Positions 7,077 to 11,465 of a stretch of DNA of 11,465 nt are shown one piece after another; position 1 is the first letter of the stretch; each line of letters begins with the position of its first letter. The notes below the pieces were generated by a model. The model searched no databases, was not told where the DNA came from, and saw nothing but the letters and a program-made list of their open reading frames with translations. Made by a program: the position numbers and the translations under genes. Location: assembly GCA_028822575.1 (NCBI GenBank), contig JAPKDN010000052.1, positions 1-11,465 on the forward strand, read 5' to 3'. Source of the DNA: Alphaproteobacteria bacterium. Lineage in GTDB: Bacteria > Pseudomonadota > Alphaproteobacteria > Thalassobaculales > Thalassobaculaceae.

Positions 7077-8198
7077 ATGCTAGCCTATGTCATCAAGCGC
7101 CTGCTGCTGATCCCAATGACGCTTCTTGCGATCATCGTGATCAATTTCGGGATTATCCAGTTCGCGCCAGGTGGGCCGGTGGAGCAAACGATCGCCCGCA
7201 TCCAGGGTTTCAATATCGACGCGACCGCCCGGATAAGCGGCTCGTCCAGCGGTGACCTGACGACGTCCGGGTCCGAAGCCAAGGCCGGGCAGTCGTCGGG
7301 CGGCAACACGTCTTCCACTTATCGTGGCGCGCGCGGCCTTGATCCGGAAATCATCAAGGAAATAGAGCGTCTTTACGGCTTCGACAAACCCGTCCATGAG
7401 CGCTTCCTCCTGATGATGCGCAACTACCTCTTCTTCGATTTTGGCGAGAGCTATTACAAGGACAGAAAAGTCGTCGATCTGGTCATCGAGAAAATGCCAG
7501 TTTCGATCTCGCTGGGCATTTGGACCACATTGCTGGTCTATTTGATCTCGATCCCGCTGGGTATTCGCAAGGCGGTGTGCGACGGTACCCGGTTTGATGT
7601 CTGGACGTCCGGGCTGGTGATCGTTGGCAACGCGGTTCCCGGGTTCCTGTTCGCTATCCTCCTAGTGGTGCTTTTCGCCGGTGGTAGTTTCTGGCAGATC
7701 TTTCCAATCCGGGGCCTGGTCTCGCCGGAGTGGCGGGAGTTTACGTGGTGGGAGCTGTCACTCGACTATCTCTGGCATATGGTCTTGCCCGTTGGCGCCA
7801 TGGTCATTGGAGGATTCGCCGGCCTCACCATGCTGACCAAGAATTCCTTCATGGAGGAGATCAACAAGCAATACGTGGTCACCGCGCGCGCCAAGGGATT
7901 GGCCGAAAAGCATGTCCTTTACGGCCATGTCTTCCGCAATGCAATGCTGATCGTCATCGCCGGGTTTCCAAGCGCCTTCATCGGCATCCTGTTCACCGGC
8001 TCTTTGATCATCGAGATCATTTTCTCGCTCGATGGACTGGGGTTGCTCGGTTACGAAGCGATTATTGGACGCGATTATCCCATCATGTTCGCAACCCTGT
8101 ATGTTTTCACGTTGCTCGGCTTGGTTATGGGCATTCTGGGCGACCTGATGTACGTGGTCATCGACCGCCGCATCGACTTCGATACGCGCGAGGTCTGA
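7077..8198 (+). CDS. yejB: Peptide ABC transporter permease YejB
   Basis: An inner-membrane permease (BPD_transp_1 family) of 373 residues, close to E. coli YejB. A first membrane segment spans about residues 8-30 and ends in QFAPGGPVEQ, typical of DppB/OppB-type permeases. A periplasmic region of about 110 residues follows, with a Ser/Gly/Thr-rich low-complexity stretch at 53-82. Further membrane segments lie near 143-162, 177-201, 234-254, 288-310 and 338-361. The EAA loop that contacts the ATPase is at about 255-289, with TARAKGLAEKHVLYGHVFRN. The GRDYPIMFATLYVF ending is typical of the family. The ATG at 7077 has a GACGGA element just upstream and lies 71 bases after yejA. It pairs with YejE to form the channel. 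Confidence 0.94.
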   Translation: MLAYVIKRLLLIPMTLLAIIVINFGIIQFAPGGPVEQTIARIQGFNIDATARISGSSSGDLTTSGSEAKAGQSSGGNTSSTYRGARGLDPEIIKEIERLYGFDKPVHERFLLMMRNYLFFDFGESYYKDRKVVDLVIEKMPVSISLGIWTTLLVYLISIPLGIRKAVCDGTRFDVWTSGLVIVGNAVPGFLFAILLVVLFAGGSFWQIFPIRGLVSPEWREFTWWELSLDYLWHMVLPVGAMVIGGFAGLTMLTKNSFMEEINKQYVVTARAKGLAEKHVLYGHVFRNAMLIVIAGFPSAFIGILFTGSLIIEIIFSLDGLGLLGYEAIIGRDYPIMFATLYVFTLLGLVMGILGDLMYVVIDRRIDFDTREV

Positions 8199-8201
8199 AC
8201 G

Positions 8202-9266
8202 GTGATGATGATACATCAAGACGCCTGCAAATTTTTCGGCATGATCATCTCGCCGCTCAACGGCCGGCGTCTTGAAAACTTCAAGAAAAACCGTCGCGGT
8301 TTTTGGTCGTTCTGGATCTTCCTGATCGTATTCTTCGTGAGCCTCAGCGCCGAGATCGTGGCCAACGATAAGCCCTATCTCGCGCGTTTCGACGGCGAAT
8401 TTTATTTTCCTGCGCTGATCGCCTATCCCGAGACGGTCTTCGGTGGCGATTTCCCGACCGAGGCCGACTACACCGACCCGTTCGTCAAAGAGCTGATCGA
8501 GAAAAACGGCTGGCTCGCGTGGCCCATGGTCCCTTTCAGTTATGACACGATTGACCGCGAACTCGGCAAAACCGCGCCCTCGGCGCCCGACGCCCGACAT
8601 TGGCTCGGAACAGACGACCAGGCGCGGGACGTGTTCGCCCGTCTTCTGTACGGGTTCCGCCTTTCGGTTCTGTTCGGGCTAATTCTGACCATCCTGAGTA
8701 GCATCGTGGGTATCGCCGCCGGCGCCGTACAAGGATTTTATGGAGGCTGGCTGGATCTATTATTCCAACGTTTCATCGAGATTTGGGGCAGCATGCCGCA
8801 ACTCTATATCCTGATCATCATCTCCAGCATCCTGGTACCGGGCTTTTGGGTCCTGCTGTGCATACTGCTGTTGTTCAGTTGGCTGGCCCTTGTCGGCGTG
8901 GTGCGCGCCGAGTTTCTGCGCGCGCGTAATCTGGACTTCGTGCGCGCTGCCCGGGCGCTCGGGGTAAACGACGCGACGATCATGTTTCGGCATGTGTTGC
9001 CCAATGCGATGGTCGCGACGATCACCATGCTGCCATTCATCCTTACCGGTGGGGTGACGGCGCTGACATCGCTTGACTTCCTTGGCCTTGGCCTGCCCCC
9101 AGGCTCACCCTCGCTGGGTGAGATGCTGAACCAGGGGAAGAACAACCTTCAGGCACCATGGCTCGGTCTCACCGGGTTCTTTTCGCTGGCGGTTATGTTG
9201 AGTCTGCTGGTGTTCATCGGCGAAGCGGTGCGCGATGCCTTCGACCCCCGAAAGACCTTCTCATGA
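8202..9266 (+). CDS. yejE: Peptide ABC transporter permease YejE
   Basis: The second inner-membrane permease, 354 residues as called. The cytoplasmic N-terminus carries SPLNGRRLENFKKNRRGFWS (17-36), a hallmark of YejE, followed by a membrane segment (about 37-53), a large periplasmic region (about 54-150) with HWLGTDDQARDVFARLLYG, typical of DppC/OppC permeases, and a core of five membrane segments. The EAA loop is at about 237-269 (RAARALGVNDATIMFRHVLP). The start is uncertain: GTG at 8202 lies three bases after the yejB stop codon and has an AGG eight bases upstream; ATGs at 8205 and 8208 are in frame; ATG at 8241 would remove 13 residues and better match the family N-terminus but has no ribosome site. 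The stop codon overlaps the yejF start as ATGA, indicating translational coupling. Confidence 0.94.
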   Translation: MMMIHQDACKFFGMIISPLNGRRLENFKKNRRGFWSFWIFLIVFFVSLSAEIVANDKPYLARFDGEFYFPALIAYPETVFGGDFPTEADYTDPFVKELIEKNGWLAWPMVPFSYDTIDRELGKTAPSAPDARHWLGTDDQARDVFARLLYGFRLSVLFGLILTILSSIVGIAAGAVQGFYGGWLDLLFQRFIEIWGSMPQLYILIIISSILVPGFWVLLCILLLFSWLALVGVVRAEFLRARNLDFVRAARALGVNDATIMFRHVLPNAMVATITMLPFILTGGVTALTSLDFLGLGLPPGSPSLGEMLNQGKNNLQAPWLGLTGFFSLAVMLSLLVFIGEAVRDAFDPRKTFS

Positions 9267-10906
9267 GCACACCCTTGCTTGAGGTGCGCGACCTGGACGT
9301 CGCCTTCCACGCCGCCGGAAACGTGGCCGAGGCAGTCAAGGGCGCGTCCCTTACTCTGGATAAGGGCGAGACCGTGGCCCTGGTGGGCGAAAGTGGCTCT
9401 GGCAAGTCGGTAACCGCGCTTTCAGTTCTCCAGCTTCTGCCCTACCCTGCGGCCCGACATTCGGCGCGCAGCAGTATCAAATTCCAAAGCACCGAGCTTG
9501 TTGGCGCGCCGGAGAGCGTTTTGCGTGGCATCCGCGGCAACCGGATCTCGATGATCTTTCAAGAGCCGATGACCTCGCTGAACCCTCTGCATGTGGTAGA
9601 AAAACAGATCGGCGAAGTTCTAGGACTGCATAAGGGCCTTGGCCCCGCCAAGGCCCGCACCCGGATCTTGGAACTGCTCGATCTGGTCGGCATTCGTGAC
9701 CCCGACACCCGGTTACAATCCTATCCGCACCAGCTCTCCGGTGGCCAACGCCAGCGGGTGATGATCGCCATGGCGCTTGCCAACGAACCGGATCTACTGA
9801 TCGCCGATGAGCCGACGACCGCGCTTGATGTCACCATCCAGGCACAGATCCTGAAGTTGTTAAAGGATTTGCAGCGCGAAATGGGCATGTCCCTGCTGCT
9901 GATCACCCATGACCTGGGTATCGTGCGTAAGATCGCCGATCGGGTTTGCGTGATGACCAACGGCGAGATGGTCGAAAGCGGCGCGACGGAGACCATTTTC
10001 AACACGCCAACCCACGCCTATACTCAGCGCCTGCTCACCGCCGAACCCACGGGCCAGCCGGGCCCGGTGACAGCCGACGCCGAGCTAGTCCTGGAAATCG
10101 GCGACATGAAGGTCTGGTTTCCCATTCAGCGCGGAATTCTGAAACGGACGATTGGCCATGTGAAGGCCGTCGACGGCATCACGCTTTCGGTGCGCGAGGG
10201 GGAAACCGTGGGTATCGTTGGGGAGAGCGGGTCCGGTAAGACCACGCTTGGTATGGCGGCATTACGCCTGCTGTCAAGCAAGGGCGAGATCCGGTATCGA
10301 GGCCATGACATCCAGGGTTTGCGCTTCAAGGACACTAGGCCGCTGCGCCGCGAGATCCAGGTGGTGTTTCAAGACCCCTTCAGCAGCCTTAGCCCGCGCA
10401 TGTCGATGGCGGAGATCATCGGCGAGGGGCTACGAGTCCATGACCCGAGCGATCTTGGCCTTTCCGGCCCAGACCAGATCGATACCCGGATCGACGAGGC
10501 GATCGCTGAGGTCGGTCTCGATCCGGTGATGCGCAACCGCTATCCGCACGAGTTTTCCGGTGGCCAACGTCAGCGGATTTCCATTGCCCGGGCAATGGTG
10601 CTCCGACCGCGTCTGGTGGTCTTGGACGAGCCAACCTCTGCGTTAGATATGAGTGTGCAGGCGCAGATCGTCGAGCTCCTGCGCGATCTGCAACGCAAGC
10701 ATCGCCTAGCCTATCTGTTCATTAGCCATGACCTGAAAGTGGTGCGTGTCATGTCGCACAGGATCATCGTCATGCGCGATGGCATCGTGGTCGAAGAGGG
10801 CTTGGCCGCCGATATCATCGAGCGCCCGCGCGATGCCTATACCAAGGCCTTGATGGCGGCCGCCTTTGATCTGGAAGCGGCAGAGGATGGCGTGGTACGG
10901 ATGTGA
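9263..10906 (+). CDS. yejF: Peptide ABC transporter ATP-binding protein YejF, two fused ABC domains
   Basis: A cytoplasmic ATPase of 547 residues that carries both nucleotide-binding domains of the importer in one chain. Domain 1 has Walker A GESGSGKS (42-49), Q-loop Q100, signature LSGGQ (158-162), Walker B LLIADEP (178-184) and switch H216. Domain 2 has Walker [10 protein letters not shown] (320-328), Q-loop Q370, signature FSGGQ (431-435), Walker B LVVLDEP (451-457) and switch H489. All catalytic residues are present in both halves, so both sites should hydrolyse ATP. Each domain ends with the oligopeptide-transporter element seen as [10 protein letters not shown] and [10 protein letters not shown]. 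The start is the ATG at 9263, which overlaps the yejE stop as ATGA. The reading frame is open upstream to 9158, but that extension lies within yejE and resembles nothing in the family. Confidence 0.96.
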   Translation: MSTPLLEVRDLDVAFHAAGNVAEAVKGASLTLDKGETVALVGESGSGKSVTALSVLQLLPYPAARHSARSSIKFQSTELVGAPESVLRGIRGNRISMIFQEPMTSLNPLHVVEKQIGEVLGLHKGLGPAKARTRILELLDLVGIRDPDTRLQSYPHQLSGGQRQRVMIAMALANEPDLLIADEPTTALDVTIQAQILKLLKDLQREMGMSLLLITHDLGIVRKIADRVCVMTNGEMVESGATETIFNTPTHAYTQRLLTAEPTGQPGPVTADAELVLEIGDMKVWFPIQRGILKRTIGHVKAVDGITLSVREGETVGIVGESGSGKTTLGMAALRLLSSKGEIRYRGHDIQGLRFKDTRPLRREIQVVFQDPFSSLSPRMSMAEIIGEGLRVHDPSDLGLSGPDQIDTRIDEAIAEVGLDPVMRNRYPHEFSGGQRQRISIARAMVLRPRLVVLDEPTSALDMSVQAQIVELLRDLQRKHRLAYLFISHDLKVVRVMSHRIIVMRDGIVVEEGLAADIIERPRDAYTKALMAAAFDLEAAEDGVVRM

Positions 10907-10963
10907 CCGTACATTCCACGGTGGTTCAACCAAGCACGCGCGCGAAAATTCCGGAGACACATT
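10907..10963. other. Intergenic gap between yejF and the dehydrogenase gene
   Basis: A 57-base gap. ACCGT (10906-10910) and ACGGT (10918-10922) could form a 5-bp hairpin, and TGGTTCAACCA (10922-10932) is a perfect 11-base palindrome around a central C. No T run follows either, so no intrinsic terminator is supported. GGAGA at 10953-10957 is a good ribosome site for the next gene. The next gene may be the last of the yej transcript or have its own promoter. Confidence 0.4.
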
Positions 10964-11465
10964 ATGCCGGCGGTCCTTTTCCACTCAAACAATGAGTCCC
11001 CACAAGAATGGGAGGCGGCGCTTCGTGAGTTGATCCCCAACCTTGATTTTCGCGTCTGGCCGGATGTCGGTGACCCTGTGGATATCGAATTTGCGCTGAC
11101 CTGGGACCTACCGCCGGGCAGTCTAGTGGCGATGACCAATCTGAAATGCATCTGCTCGCTCGGCCAAGGCGTCGACCATGTGTTCCGCGACCCCGATTTG
11201 CCAAGTGGCGCCAAGATCATGCGGCTGGTCGACCCTTGGATGGCCCAGGCGATGAGTGAGTGGATGGTCCTGAACATCCTGCGTTTTCACCGCCAGGTCC
11301 CAGAATACGAAGAACAGGAGCGCCAGAAAATTTGGAAAGTCCTGCCGGCGCCAGAAACCTCAGAACGCCGGATTGGCGTACTGGGCCTTGGTGCCCTGGG
11401 ATCGGACACGGCAAGGAAGGTCGCGGCGCTGGGTTTCGATGTCGCCGGGTGGAGCCGCACGGAAA
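10964..11465 (+). CDS. ghrA: GhrA-like D-2-hydroxyacid dehydrogenase, C-terminal part beyond the window
   Basis: The N-terminal 167 codons of a D-isomer-specific 2-hydroxyacid dehydrogenase, most like the glyoxylate/hydroxypyruvate reductase A group. These cytoplasmic enzymes reduce glyoxylate or hydroxypyruvate with NADPH or NADH. SLGQGVDH (65-72) is the substrate-loop block typical of GhrA, WMAQAMSEWMVLNILRFHR (92-110) is the hinge helix, and RIGVLGLGALG (136-146) holds the GxGxxG dinucleotide motif at G141, G143 and G146. W163-S-R-T matches the WSRT that follows beta-2 in this group and favours NADPH. The catalytic Arg, Glu and His of the C-terminal half lie outside the window, so activity cannot be judged. 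A GGAGA site six bases before the ATG supports the start. It follows yejF by 57 bases on the same strand. Confidence 0.9.
   Translation, partial: MPAVLFHSNNESPQEWEAALRELIPNLDFRVWPDVGDPVDIEFALTWDLPPGSLVAMTNLKCICSLGQGVDHVFRDPDLPSGAKIMRLVDPWMAQAMSEWMVLNILRFHRQVPEYEEQERQKIWKVLPAPETSERRIGVLGLGALGSDTARKVAALGFDVAGWSRTE

Noticed and set aside
7013..7255. 80-residue frame starting in the yejA-yejB gap and overlapping yejB
   Set aside because: It begins at an ATG with a weak AGG upstream and might be a coupling leader, but most of it lies within yejB in another frame and its composition is that of a shifted reading.
7758..8600. 280-residue open reading frame on the minus strand across yejB and yejE
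   Set aside because: It is antisense to two clear permease genes. Its Asp/Glu/His/Arg-rich composition is what reverse-reading hydrophobic membrane codons gives, and it shows no domain and no independent ribosome site.
9158..9262. N-terminal extension of yejF into yejE
   Set aside because: The ATGA overlap at 9263 and the family-like N-terminus immediately after it fix the start; the upstream 35 codons read the yejE coding sequence out of frame.

Overview
The window reads as ordinary, compact chromosome from an alphaproteobacterium. Codon use and gene order suggest the Rhodospirillales or a related order, but that rank is inference. Supporting signs are a stand-alone prephenate dehydratase with the alphaproteobacterial ESYM form of the ACT motif, a KdsB with SGSD and QGDLP motifs, a membrane-anchored CycM-type cytochrome c divergent from kdsB, a HisN-type phosphatase and an alphaproteobacterial YejABEF transporter. 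The DNA is moderately GC-rich, about 90% or more is coding, and no mobile element, RNA gene, CRISPR array or tract of foreign composition was seen.

Layout. On the minus strand, transcription runs leftward through kdsB (3432-2689), pheA (2671-1811) and, after 95 bases, lepA (from 1715, running off the left edge without its last roughly 30 codons). A 215-base divergent intergenic region (3433-3647) separates these from everything on the plus strand: a cycM-type cytochrome c (3648-4223), a hisN-like inositol-phosphatase-family gene (4247-5029), then after a 137-base gap with two small dyads the peptide/oligopeptide ABC transporter yejA-yejB-yejE-yejF (5167-10906). A GhrA-like 2-hydroxyacid dehydrogenase (from 10964) runs off the right edge.

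How the genes work together. The left block combines translation quality (LepA), phenylalanine synthesis (PheA) and LPS core sugar activation (KdsB). The cytochrome c would carry electrons to a terminal oxidase at the inner membrane. The phosphatase probably makes histidinol. The four yej genes encode a complete importer: periplasmic binding protein, two permeases and a double-headed ATPase, with short gaps and an ATGA overlap that indicate one operon. In related bacteria this transporter takes up peptides, including microcin C and peptidoglycan-derived muropeptides.

No previously undescribed system was found. The points most worth a second look are the altered TRF motif in PheA, the dyads before yejA, and several start-codon choices that differ from the longest reading frames. 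There is no gene-free stretch longer than 300 bases.
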